From assembly GCA_020845495.1 (NCBI GenBank), contig JADLFM010000023.1, positions 62,001 to 126,000 on the forward strand: DNA of 64,000 nt. The letters run 5' to 3'. The notes beneath the pieces are model-generated. The model was not told where the DNA came from and searched no databases. It saw only the letters and a program-made list of their open reading frames with translations. Below are positions 38,552 to 47,127 of this stretch, one piece after another (the stretch's first letter is position 1; each line of letters starts with the position of its first letter). A program made the position numbers and the translations under genes. The DNA is from Chloroflexota bacterium (GTDB lineage Bacteria > Chloroflexota > UBA6077 > JACCZL01).

Positions 38552-39862
38552 TCAGTAGCTCGCGCTGCTCTGACGGCCGAAGCCGTAGTAATCCTGAAGG
38601 TGGAAGGCGCCGTAGCGGCCGGCGATCGGCTGGAGCTCGCCGCCCCACGACGGGTCCGGGCTCAGCGCGCCGAGCACTCGCTCGACCGGGTGGAACGGCC
38701 CCGGAACAGCCCCAGTCCCGGTGCTGACCGCCGACACGATGGCCGGGTCGTTGATCAGCAGCGGGGTGGCATTGCCGTTCTCGTCGTCCTCCTCCTCGGT
38801 CACCAGCACGGTCTTGATGCCCTCAGCCTCGCAGGCCTTGACGGCCGCCACCGTATCGACGAAGCGGCGTCCGCGAAGGTTGGTCGTCACGATGGCGCCC
38901 GTCGCCCCCAACAGCCGGGCGAGCTGGGCGTCGCGCTCGGCGATCAGCTCCATCTCAGCCTGCCCGCCCCAGTTCGAGCGATGGACGATGACTCCCAGGA
39001 AGTTCAGGTCGCGCCCGTGCCGGCGAGCCAGTTCGAGGACGATCGGGTCGTTGAGCATCGGCCAGGTCAGCAACTGCACCGAGCCCTGGCTGACCGCACC
39101 ATCCAGCATCTCGGTCGGATGGAGCGCCCACGGTGCCGAGAGCCGCGTCACCCCATAGACCGCGGTGCCCAACCGAGAGTCCGGCCCGAAGCGGAACTCC
39201 GGGGACATCAAGAGCGGGATGTAGACCATCCCGGGCAATGCGGGATCGCGGGTCGAGAGGTCGAAGGCCTCGAGCTCTGGCGGCTCCAGAGCGGCCACCG
39301 TGGCGGCCAGGTAGTCGGCGATGCGCAGCGCCGCGCCGTGCGTGGCTAAGTGCCGGTCCTGGGCATCGAGTCCAGCCAGTGGGCGGAGCGTGACGACCAG
39401 GTCAATCAGGTTGGCGTAGGGCCGGGCCGCGCTCGGGCCGGCCATGTCGATGAAGTCCTGACGACGCTCGGTCCGATCCCAGGCATGCGGCGCACCGCCG
39501 CGAATCAGGTCTCCCACGCCCGGCCGCTCGTCCAGGACGTCGACCGATTCTACGACGCCGAAGCCGCCGAGGCGATGCGTGCGACCCCGCCCAACGGTCA
39601 CGATCGATCGGCCGCAGGTGCCCGGGTAGCAGACTCCCGGTCCTTCGACCTTGATACGCGGGTCAAGCACGTCGACCACGTTGATGATCCGGACCGAGTC
39701 GCCCGGACGGGCCAGTTCGACTTCGACGTTCGTGAGGTTAGGCTCCGAGCGGGCAAGGTCGAGGACCGCCTCTCGGTCGATCTCCAATACGCCGTCAGCC
39801 CAGCGAGTGCGCGGTCCGAACCTGGCCTCGCGGACCGGGAAGGTGCCCAGTTCAAGCCGCAC
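38552..39862 (-). CDS. grdE: GrdE-like component B subunit, copy 4
   Basis: A 436-residue partner of GrdB4. Core motifs: LELGTFPVREARFG, RIKVEGPGVCYPGTCG, VGRGRTHRLGGFGVVE, TEMLDGAVSQG, LNDPIVLELARRHG and TTNLRGRRFVDTV. The last motif departs from the DAGGN(D/E)F form of copies 1-3, linking this copy with copy 5 (TTVDVRGNRFIEA). No Cys lies between DGAV and NDP; T266-W267 is there. The start overlaps the grdB4 end by 11 bases. Confidence 0.88.
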   Translation of the reverse strand: MRLELGTFPVREARFGPRTRWADGVLEIDREAVLDLARSEPNLTNVEVELARPGDSVRIINVVDVLDPRIKVEGPGVCYPGTCGRSIVTVGRGRTHRLGGFGVVESVDVLDERPGVGDLIRGGAPHAWDRTERRQDFIDMAGPSAARPYANLIDLVVTLRPLAGLDAQDRHLATHGAALRIADYLAATVAALEPPELEAFDLSTRDPALPGMVYIPLLMSPEFRFGPDSRLGTAVYGVTRLSAPWALHPTEMLDGAVSQGSVQLLTWPMLNDPIVLELARRHGRDLNFLGVIVHRSNWGGQAEMELIAERDAQLARLLGATGAIVTTNLRGRRFVDTVAAVKACEAEGIKTVLVTEEEDDENGNATPLLINDPAIVSAVSTGTGAVPGPFHPVERVLGALSPDPSWGGELQPIAGRYGAFHLQDYYGFGRQSSASY

Positions 39863-41201
39863 CGACGGCCTCCTTCTGCTCGCTCTGGTCTGGATCGAAG
39901 CGCGTCGGCTCCGTGACGGCCGTCTCGAGCGCTCGCAATGCCGTGCTGACGATCCGTCGCCGCACCACCAGATCCGCCGCGTCCGACAGGCCAGGGTCGC
40001 CGCAGACGTGCTCGACCCGCACGCCGGTTACAACCCGGTTGGCGCCCGCACCCAGCGCGACCATCGGCAGCGCGCTCACCTGCACGACCGGCAACCCCTG
40101 CCGCTCGAGTTCCTTGCTGATCGTTGCGCCGCAACGATTGCAGGAGCCTCAGGTAGCGACCAGCAGCACCGCGCCCACGTCCGCGTCGTGCAGTTCCTTC
40201 GCGATCTCGGCGCCCATCCGCTTGGCCTCGGCCACGGCCGTCTGATTCCCGACTGTCGCGTAGTAGATCGGGTGGAGCGAGCCGATCCGGCCGGCCGCTT
40301 CCAGTTCGCGCAAGGCGTCCAACGGGACCACGTAGTTCGGATTGCGGGTGTTGACCGCCTCAGTGCTGTACCCGCCGTGGACCGATTCCCACTCGCCGAC
40401 GATGAGCGCGGACCGGTCGGTCAGTGGGTAGCGGAAGAAGCGCTCCGCCCGGGCGGATACGAGCCGGTCCGGATTGCCCTTCGGCACGAGCCCGCCGCTC
40501 GTGACGACCCCGAGCTTCACCCGCGACAGGTCTGGAACGGGCGGCGTCGGCGTAACCGCGTCGTACCGCGCGACCGGGATCTCGGTCTGAAACGGCCGCC
40601 CGGCGATCCGATCCAGGGCCATGTCGACCGCCCGAGCGGCACCGCTCTTCTCGCGCAGGACCGGCCGCCGGAAGCCGCGCCAGAGGTAGCCTTCCTCGTC
40701 GGCGCTGCCCAGTTCCCGGCCAGATCCCAGCTTCAGCGCCAGCCGCGCCAGCGCTGCCATCGCCTTGCCCATCTCCGCGACGTTCGTGCTGGTGGGCAGG
40801 CAGATCACGTCATGCCGGTTCGTGGTGAACCCGGGGTTGTCCGGGTACATCGCCGTCACGGCCTTGATCCCGAGTGCCTGGGCCTCGATGCAGGCACGCG
40901 CGCAGGCCAGCCCGTAGCGGCCTGAGTCGAAGGCCGGCCCGGCGACGACGACGTCCGGCGTCAGCCGCCCCAGCGCTTCGCGCATCGCGACGGCTGCGCG
41001 CTCGCCCTCTTCAGCGACGAAGTTGTCGCCGCCCACGATCGTGGCCACGATCGTGCCGTTCGTTCCAAGCGTCTGCTGGAGCGCTCGGCCGGCCCCGACC
41101 GGACCGTCATGGACCTCCACGGGACGATTGGCGGCATCCTCGCCGCCAATCCCCGCGAAGAATTGGTTCAGATAGTGGACTACTCGCACGGGCCCCGCCA
41201 T
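39852..41201 (-). CDS. grdB: GrdB-like selenoprotein B, copy 4 (in-frame UGA = Sec)
   Basis: Component B selenoprotein, 449 residues with Sec at residue 351 (TGA at 40151-40149). It starts VVHYLNQFFAGIGGEDAANR, with VGGDNFVAEEGERAAV, GPAFDSGRYGLACARAC and VTSGGLVPKGNPDR. The post-Sec sequence is GSCNRCGATISKELERQG, with Ser in place of Thr at the usual GTC. The ATG after GGAGG is chosen. It shares with copy 5 the VHGG(Y/F)ST(E/V)..NTRNPNY segment where copies 1-2 have VHRGFYT, so copies 4 and 5 form a subgroup. Confidence 0.92.
40120..40138 (-). promoter_or_regulatory. SECIS hairpin of grdB4 (GGC loop)
   Basis: Same 8-bp stem at the same spacing, but the loop is GGC instead of GGU, the only base difference in the 19 among the five copies. 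Confidence 0.82.
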
Positions 41202-41309
41202 CGGCGTTCCCTCCTCGGCGTGCAGCATAGTGCCTGCCCGGTCAGCGAGGCATTCGCCCCGGTCGTCACCTCCGACGTGTCTCCCGGGCAGTAGCGCTGG
41301 CCGGTGCTG

Positions 41310-41336
41310 GTGGGCGGCGCCGCACGTGCCGCCCAC
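41310..41336 (-). terminator. hairpin after the redoxin gene
   Basis: Perfect 9-bp stem GTGGGCGGC / GCCGCCCAC, 49 bases past the redoxin stop and before grdB4. It suggests that grdC-grdA-redoxin form a transcript separate from grdB4-grdE4. Confidence 0.65.
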
Positions 41337-41384
41337 GGATCGGGCTCCTCAGGACGAGCCAGACTGGCTCGTGTGGCGGGAGCT

Positions 41385-41873
41385 TCACCCAGGTTTGAAG
41401 TCTGGCATCCCATCGTCCGACGGCGCGATGACCGCCGGCTGCTCGCCGAGCGCCGCCGCGACCTGATCGGCAAGATCGTTCAGATCCGGCTTCGCGTGGC
41501 CATAGTGAGCGGAGCGAATCGTCCCGTCACGACCGACGAAGAAAATAGTCGGAGTTGCCAGTGGGTCGTAGGCTTGCGAAACAGGGAAGCCATCCCCATC
41601 GATCAGCATTGGGAAGGTGATGCCGGTTCGGCCAGCGAACCACTCGGCGGCGCGCGCCGGGTTCTGGCAGATGCCCCAGATCTGCCAGCCACCGGCCGGA
41701 TAGGCCTTGTGGAGCCGCTCCAGGTACGGGAACGTCACCGCGCAGGTGGCACAGTCAGCCTTCATGAAGGCGAGCACGACCGGCCCCCTGGTCAGCGCAT
41801 CGGCGAGACGGTGTTCCGTCCCGGCCGAGTCGGGGAGGCTGAAGTCAGGTGCGCGGTCGCCGGCGTCGAGCAT
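41385..41873 (-). CDS. redoxin/peroxiredoxin-like protein with CATC motif
   Basis: A 162-residue thioredoxin-fold protein of the AhpC-TSA/redoxin type: start APDFSLPDSAGTEHRLADAL, then FMKADCATCAVTFPYLERLH with the redox pair C41-x-x-C44, and the cis-Pro region LATPTIFFVGRDG. Its ATG overlaps the grdA stop by one base (TGATG), so the two are translated together. Classical glycine reductase takes electrons from thioredoxin through GrdA; this coupling makes the redoxin the best candidate for electron donor to GrdA here. That role is inferred, and a bacterioferritin-comigratory-type peroxidase function is the alternative. Confidence 0.85.
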   Translation of the reverse strand: MLDAGDRAPDFSLPDSAGTEHRLADALTRGPVVLAFMKADCATCAVTFPYLERLHKAYPAGGWQIWGICQNPARAAEWFAGRTGITFPMLIDGDGFPVSQAYDPLATPTIFFVGRDGTIRSAHYGHAKPDLNDLADQVAAALGEQPAVIAPSDDGMPDFKPG

Positions 41874-42346
41874 CAGCCTGCTCCGTTCTGCTCGCGGATC
41901 CGGCGCGTCGCCTCGTTGACGGCTTCCTCGTCGAGCGAAAACGTCGCGAAGCTCAGTTCGCGCTCGAAGACGTCGTCAGGGATCTGGGCTTTGATGTCTG
42001 GCTCGAGGACGTGATAGACGGGCAGCTTGAGCGCCACGCCAGCCAGTGCCCCAGCCCACGAGGGGTCGCCATCGGTGACGGTCAGGGCGTACAGCTCGCT
42101 ACTGTCCGCGGTCGGCATGCCCAGCAGCACGACCAGGTCGTCGGTGCCCGCTGCATCGACGGCCCGCTTGATCTCTTCTTGACCTTCCAGGTCAACAGCT
42201 CCCGCTGACGTTCAAACGAAGCAGTGGGTCTGCTCCAGCACGACCGTCGCGCCGGCCGCCTTCGCGCAGGCGCTGATCGACGGTCCCTGAATCCCGTCAC
42301 GCTCGCCAAGCGCGAGCACACGCTTGCCGGCAAGCTGCATCGTCAT
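41873..42346 (-). CDS. grdA: GrdA selenoprotein A (in-frame UGA = Sec)
   Basis: Component A of glycine reductase, the small selenoprotein that accepts the Se-carboxymethyl group from component B and passes it to component C. The 157-residue length equals that of known GrdA. The start LAGKRVLALGERDGIQGP is the family's K-x-x-x-x-G-x-R-D-G-I-x-G-P. Sec is at residue 45 (TGA at 42214-42212) in HCFV-U-TSAGAVDLEGQ, giving the classical C-x-x-U redox motif with C42. Downstream DPSWAGALAGVALKLPVYHV.. is also typical. The ATG at 42346 has GGAGG eight bases upstream. Ignoring the TGA recoding leaves only an 85-residue C-terminal fragment. Confidence 0.93.
42179..42195 (-). promoter_or_regulatory. candidate SECIS hairpin of grdA
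   Basis: Sixteen bases after the grdA TGA, UUGACC-UGGAA-GGUCAA forms a perfect 6-bp stem with a 5-base loop having G at loop position 2. Position and loop fit a bacterial SECIS, but the sequence differs from the grdB hairpin. Confidence 0.65.
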
Positions 42347-42453
42347 CGCGATCACCTCCAAGATCTGATTGCGGATGTGGGTGGAGTGTGGATAGCGGAG
42401 TGTGGACTGCGGTACGTCGGTTGCCTGACCCTCACAGCACCTCTGGGTACGAC

Positions 42454-43938
42454 TCAGGCGTTACGCTCGAGCATGAACGAGAGGCCGTCAGACATCTGGG
42501 TCATCCGGCCGAGGAAGAGGCTCCCCTTAGCCAGGAACAGGGTGTTCCGCAGTGTACCATCGCGCATGCCGTCGACGGCGTGACCGAGGAATGGGATGGC
42601 CGAGGCGACGTGCCCCTGCGTCGGCGAGAAGCCCGGCATGCCGTGCGCTTCGACGAAGGCGGGGAGGTCGGCGGCTTTCATCTCGCCGCGCAGCACGGCC
42701 AGCCCGGCGATCATCTTGTAGTTGGTGAGCGGGACGTTGCCGCTGCCGGCCGGCTCGGTGACCTCCGGGTCGTGGAGCTCGGTAGCGTAGCGGTCCACCT
42801 CGTCGAACCGGAGCCCAAGCTGAGCGAGCGGTTCGGCCACGAGCTTTTCGAGAATCTCACGCTGCGACGATTGGGCGCCGACGGTGTGGCGGCCGAGGGC
42901 ATCTAGCCGGATGACCGGGCTGACGCCGTCGTCCGGGCCAAGGTGGATGGCGAAGCCGGCCAGCACGTCTTCGAGGATCGGCATGTCCTTGCCGAGATGC
43001 GCGAGCGACTTCATCCCGAGCTTGGCGAGCGAGCAGCCGCCGATCACCAGGAGATCGGAGAAGACGCCGGCCGCGCCAAGGCCAGCCCCGATGGCCAGCG
43101 CATGGTTTGGGCCACAGCAGAACGCCTTGACGTCCGAGCCGGTCGCGTTGCGCAAGTCGCAGCGCTCGGCCACGGCTTTCGCCAGATTGCCGCCCCCACG
43201 CTGGTAACGGTCGCCGACCGCCTCCTCACCCGAGCCGATGACGTACTCGATTGAGGTCGGATCGATGCCGGCTTGGGCGAGTAGGGTGCGGGTCGCCATC
43301 GTGGCTGAGGCGAGACAGACCAGGTTTTCGAGCAGCACCGAGGCTCCGAGCGCCTCGTCGACCTCATGGGCACGATTGGCACAGCCGACCAGCCGGCCGT
43401 CCGGCAGGGCGAGCGAGATGGCCTTGCCCTCCGCGCACTGCGTCTCGATCGCCTCGCGCGTCCGTCCACCCGTGAGGTGCTCCAGGTCTGCCGCCGAGAT
43501 GAGGGGGTGGCCGCTGAGTCGCTCGCGTGCTTCTTGAGCGAACTCCTCCTCCAGCCAGATCAGGTCGAACCGGTCGAGGATCTTCAGCAGCCCGTACAGT
43601 TCCTCCTCCGGCATCAGCTCGCCGTACGGCATCCAGCGGGCTGGCGCAGCCGGGCTCGCGTGCCCCCACCACGGCCGCTCGATCTGGCGCAAGTCATCCG
43701 GGTGGAGCAGTCCGAGGAAGGTCTGAGTCGGGGGGTAGGCGAGCGCCGCATCGTACGAGCGTAGGCGGCCGCGCATCCGCTCCCAGAGCTCCGGCTGTCG
43801 GGCGATCTCGCGCGTCGGCTTGGAGCCGTGTCGAACCAGGCCTGGCGCGTGCGCGAGAAAGTAGCGGACCCCTTTGATGACGACTCGCCCGACCGGTTTC
43901 CCGAGCCGCGCGCCGAGCTTCTCCTCCGGACGTACCAT
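42454..43938 (-). CDS. grdC: GrdC, glycine reductase component C beta subunit
   Basis: Component C converts the acetyl/thioester intermediate on GrdA to an acyl phosphate in the classical pathway. The 494-residue protein starts RVVIKGVRYFLAHAPGLVRHGSKP, the GrdC signature. A thiolase/KAS III-like core has EYVIGSGEEAVGDRYQRGGG and NATGSDVKAFCCGPNHALAIG, with Cys residues in the expected nucleophile region. It ends with GNVPLTNYKMIAGLAVLRGEM and GFSPTQGHVASAIPFLGHA. It lies 108 bp upstream of grdA on the same strand. The companion subunit GrdD is not seen in the window. Confidence 0.92.
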   Translation of the reverse strand: MVRPEEKLGARLGKPVGRVVIKGVRYFLAHAPGLVRHGSKPTREIARQPELWERMRGRLRSYDAALAYPPTQTFLGLLHPDDLRQIERPWWGHASPAAPARWMPYGELMPEEELYGLLKILDRFDLIWLEEEFAQEARERLSGHPLISAADLEHLTGGRTREAIETQCAEGKAISLALPDGRLVGCANRAHEVDEALGASVLLENLVCLASATMATRTLLAQAGIDPTSIEYVIGSGEEAVGDRYQRGGGNLAKAVAERCDLRNATGSDVKAFCCGPNHALAIGAGLGAAGVFSDLLVIGGCSLAKLGMKSLAHLGKDMPILEDVLAGFAIHLGPDDGVSPVIRLDALGRHTVGAQSSQREILEKLVAEPLAQLGLRFDEVDRYATELHDPEVTEPAGSGNVPLTNYKMIAGLAVLRGEMKAADLPAFVEAHGMPGFSPTQGHVASAIPFLGHAVDGMRDGTLRNTLFLAKGSLFLGRMTQMSDGLSFMLERNA

Positions 43939-43979
43939 CGGGCGCCCCTTTCTCGATTGCGTGTAGTAACAAGCTAGTC

Positions 43980-44006
43980 GTGCGGGCAGTGAGAGAGCGC
44001 CCGCAC
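43980..44006 (-). terminator. hairpin after grdE5
   Basis: 8-bp stem GTGCGGGC / GCCCGCAC about 25 bases beyond the grdE5 stop, before grdC. Confidence 0.6.
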
Positions 44007-44030
44007 CGCGTACCCTGCTATCTCACCGTG

Positions 44031-45299
44031 CTAATAGTCCAGGCAGCCGACCTGTCCCCATCCGTAATAGTCGACCCAGTAGCGGGCGATATGGCCGCCG
44101 CCCTCACCTGGTCGCTCAGCATACCATTCTGCTGCCGCCGGTTCGAGCGCACCCAGGACGCGCTCGACGGCCGGGAACGGGCCAGGCACGTCCGAGTCAC
44201 CGCAGCTCACGGCGCTCACTACCTCAGGCGTCGAGAAGATCAGCGGCGGCGCTTGCCCGTCCTCGTTCGGCTCCTCGACCGTGCAGAGGGTCGTCTTGAT
44301 GCCCCGCTGCTCGCAGGCTTGCACCCCGAGGATCGCCTCGATGAAGCGGTTGCCACGGACGTCCACCGTCGTCACGGCGGCCTGTGCACCGAGCATCGAC
44401 GCCAGGTCGGCTACTCGCAGGGCGGCAAGCTGCTTCTCGCGTTGGGCCGTCCAGTTGGTCCGCGCGATGATGCAGCCGAGGAAGTTGAGGTCGATGCCGT
44501 GGCGGCGCGCGAGCTCCAGCACGATGGGATTGTTCGCCTGGATCCAGCTCGTCTTGCGAGTGATGGCGCCGTCAAGGATCTCGGTTGGGTGGAGCAGCCA
44601 GGGCGCCGACAGGCGAGTGATCCCGTAGACGGCCGTTCCAATGCCCGAGCGCGGCCCCACCCGATGCTCGGCCGAGCGCAGATTGGCAACGAAGACCACG
44701 CCTGGTAACGAACGGTCGCGGACCTCCAGGTCGAATACCTCGACGGACGACGGCTCCTGGCCGATGGTCGTCTCGGCGAGGCGGTCGGACACCCGCAGTA
44801 CGGCCGCGCGCTTCGCCTCGTCCCAGTCCTCGTCGCTCAGGTCAGCGGCCAGGCCGAAGGTCAGGACGATGTTGTGGAGCCGGCCGTACGGCTGGACCGC
44901 TCCCGGCCCGGACATCTCGACGAAGTAGTGCGAGCCGCGCGACTCGCCGCGCGAGGGACCGAGGTCGTCGGACGGGTCCACGCACTCGACCAGCCCCAGC
45001 CCCCCAAGCCGGTGCGTCCGCCCAGCGCCGACGGTCGCCACATCCCGGCCGCACACGCCAGGGTAGGTGCGGCCAGGACCGTCCGCCTTGATGCGCGGCT
45101 CCAGCACGTCGTGGACGTTGATGATCCGGGCCGAGTCACCTGGACAGGTCACGTCGACGGTGACGGCGCGGATACGGTGGTCCTGCCGCACCAGCCCCCT
45201 GAGCTCGTCGGGGTCGATAGTCAGAACGTCGTTCGACCAGACCGTGCGTCGACCAAGTTCGACCCGCCGGACGTCGAAGGTTGCGAGCTCAAGACGCAC
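44031..45299 (-). CDS. grdE: GrdE-like component B subunit, copy 5
   Basis: A 422-residue partner of GrdB5. Core motifs: LELATFDVRRVELG, RIKADGPGRTYPGVCG, VGAGRTHRLGGLGLVE, TEILDGAIT, NNPIVLELARRHG and TTVDVRGNRFIEAI. No Cys between DGAI and NNP; S251-W252 is there. The GTG start is chosen because GGAGG lies six bases upstream and it begins at the conserved RLELATF; it overlaps the grdB5 end by 11 bases. Confidence 0.87.
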   Translation of the reverse strand: MRLELATFDVRRVELGRRTVWSNDVLTIDPDELRGLVRQDHRIRAVTVDVTCPGDSARIINVHDVLEPRIKADGPGRTYPGVCGRDVATVGAGRTHRLGGLGLVECVDPSDDLGPSRGESRGSHYFVEMSGPGAVQPYGRLHNIVLTFGLAADLSDEDWDEAKRAAVLRVSDRLAETTIGQEPSSVEVFDLEVRDRSLPGVVFVANLRSAEHRVGPRSGIGTAVYGITRLSAPWLLHPTEILDGAITRKTSWIQANNPIVLELARRHGIDLNFLGCIIARTNWTAQREKQLAALRVADLASMLGAQAAVTTVDVRGNRFIEAILGVQACEQRGIKTTLCTVEEPNEDGQAPPLIFSTPEVVSAVSCGDSDVPGPFPAVERVLGALEPAAAEWYAERPGEGGGHIARYWVDYYGWGQVGCLDY

Positions 45300-46632
45300 C
45301 GGCCACCTCCTGCCCCACGTGCGGCTCGAACAATGTTGGCCCATCGATTGGCGTCTGGAGCGCACGGAGTGCCGTCATCACGATCGCCTCGCCAAGCTCA
45401 CGGTCCTCCTCGGGCGACAGCGACGGGTCGCCGCAGACGTGCTCGATCCGGACGCCTCGGACGACCCGTAGCGCCCCAACGTTGAGGGCGAGGGCCGGCA
45501 GCGCGCTCATCATGGCGACCGGAATACCGGCCCGCTCGATCTCCTTGCTGATCGTTGCACCGCAACGATTGCAGGTCCCTCAAGTGGCGACCAGCAGCAC
45601 CGCGTCCACGCCGGCCGCTCGGAAGTCCTGGCCGATCTCGTTGGCCATCCGTTTCGCGGTGGCGACGGCGGTGCCATTGCCGACGGTCGAGTAAAAATAT
45701 GGGTAGACGCTGCCAATGACGCCGCGCTGCTCCAGGTCGTGGACCGTGCCGATGGGTAGCGCGTAGTTTGGGTTCCGGGTGTTCAGGATCACGGTGCTGA
45801 AGCCGCCGTGCACGGACTCCCAGTCGGCCACGGTCAGCGCGTCCACGTTCTCGATCGAGTAGCGGAAGCAGGCGCGAGCGCCGCCCGATACCTGATGGTC
45901 GGGATTGCCGCGCGGCACCAGCCCGCCGCTCGTGACGAGGCCGATCTTCGCGGTGCGCAGGTCGGGCAGGGGCGGGAGCGGCGTGACGTCCTCGTACGAT
46001 ACCACCGGGATCTCGGTCTGCCAGGGTCGGCCCGCCAGCCGGTCGACGAGTTGATCCACCGCGCGACGGGCGGCCGGCTGCTCGTGGACGACGGCTCGTC
46101 GATAGCCACGAGGCAGGTAGCCGGCCTGGGCGGCCGGCCCGGGATCCTCACCGTGCGCCAGTGTGAGCGCCAGTCTGGCCATCGCCTGGAGCGTCCGCGC
46201 CATCTCGCCGGCGGTGCGGCCGGTCGGGATGATGTAGAGCGCCCGCCGGCCGATAGCGACGCCCGGGTTCTCCGGATACATGCCGCTCACGACCGGGATA
46301 CCACGCTTCACAAGTGCCAGGCCGAGCGCCGCGCAGGCCAACCCGTACCGCCCGGCGTCGAACGCGGGGCCGGCGACCACGACGTCCGGCCGAAGCTCAT
46401 CGATGGCTCGAAGTACGTCGCCGATGGCATCCGCTTGCCGCTCGTTGACGTAGTTATCGCCGGCGACAACCGTGCCGACGATCTCCCCCGCATCTCCGAG
46501 GACGTTCTGGAGGAGCCGGCCGGGGCCAATTGGCCCGGGAATGACCCGCACGCCGACGTTCGCCTGTTCTTCGCCGCCGATACCAGCGAAGAACTGATTG
46601 AGATAGTGCACCGCTCGAATGGGGCTGGCCAT
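45289..46632 (-). CDS. grdB: GrdB-like selenoprotein B, copy 5 (in-frame UGA = Sec)
   Basis: Component B selenoprotein, 447 residues with Sec at residue 351 (TGA at 45582-45580). It starts AVHYLNQFFAGIGGEEQANV, with VAGDNYVNERQADAIG, GPAFDAGRYGLACAALG and VTSGGLVPRGNPDH. After Sec it reads GTCNRCGATISKEIERAG. It is the first gene of the minus-strand set grdB5-grdE5-grdC-grdA-redoxin, so it may be the component B originally associated with A and C. It is closest to copy 4 by shared segments. Confidence 0.92.
45551..45569 (-). promoter_or_regulatory. SECIS hairpin of grdB5
   Basis: Identical 19-base hairpin on the minus strand (8-bp stem, GGU loop), 10 bases after the TGA. Confidence 0.88.
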
Positions 46633-47127
46633 CGCCTTCCTCCTGGGCGCACAACCGGCGGTCAGGAGGCGAGCGGGCGAGCAGATCGGTATCTGTCCGG
46701 CCCCTGCCGGCGGTCATGACAGCCATGTCGAAGGCCAGTATAGCCCGGCCGGCGCCCGACGCCATGTCGCCGTTCCGACGCAGCATCCGTACACCCGGTG
46801 GAGCCGAAGAGGCTGAGGCATCCTGCATGGGCGGCTCAGCAAGCGGAGCGATGCTCCCGGAGACGTATCCGGGGTGACCCGGGGCGACGGTGGCGAGACA
46901 GGAGGTCGGGTCCGGGGTATCCTGACAGATGGTGCGCCTGTGCCCGGCAAGCCAGACCGACTGCAACGCCATCCTGGGGCTACAGCATGACGGCCCGAAC
47001 GACGAGATCCGCACGAGCAGACGAGTCTGGCAGGCTGACACGCTCGACTGCGTCGACGGAGGGCTCGCGGGCCACTAGAATAAGGTTGTCCTAGCTGGAC
47101 TATGACAACTGTAAGGGAGGATCGTCG
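46633..47127. other. divergent intergenic region, grdB5 / molybdenum hydroxylase
   Basis: About 500 bases between divergent operons. It should hold the promoter of the minus-strand grd operon and that of the hydroxylase operon. I looked for a glycine riboswitch and saw none. ORFs here are antisense shadows or unstructured. Confidence 0.5.

Noticed and set aside
31273..45582. The TGA codons in the grdB genes as true stops or pseudogene lesions
   Set aside because: All five copies have TGA at the same position, conserved coding continues in frame, the position is the family's selenocysteine, and the same hairpin follows each.
30226..46632. tRNA-Sec or selA/selB/selD within the island
   Set aside because: No such gene or tRNA-like cloverleaf was recognised in the window; they would have to be elsewhere in the genome.
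46633..47127. Glycine riboswitch ahead of the grd operon
   Set aside because: No arrangement resembling the conserved glycine aptamer core is visible by eye; a covariance search would be needed.
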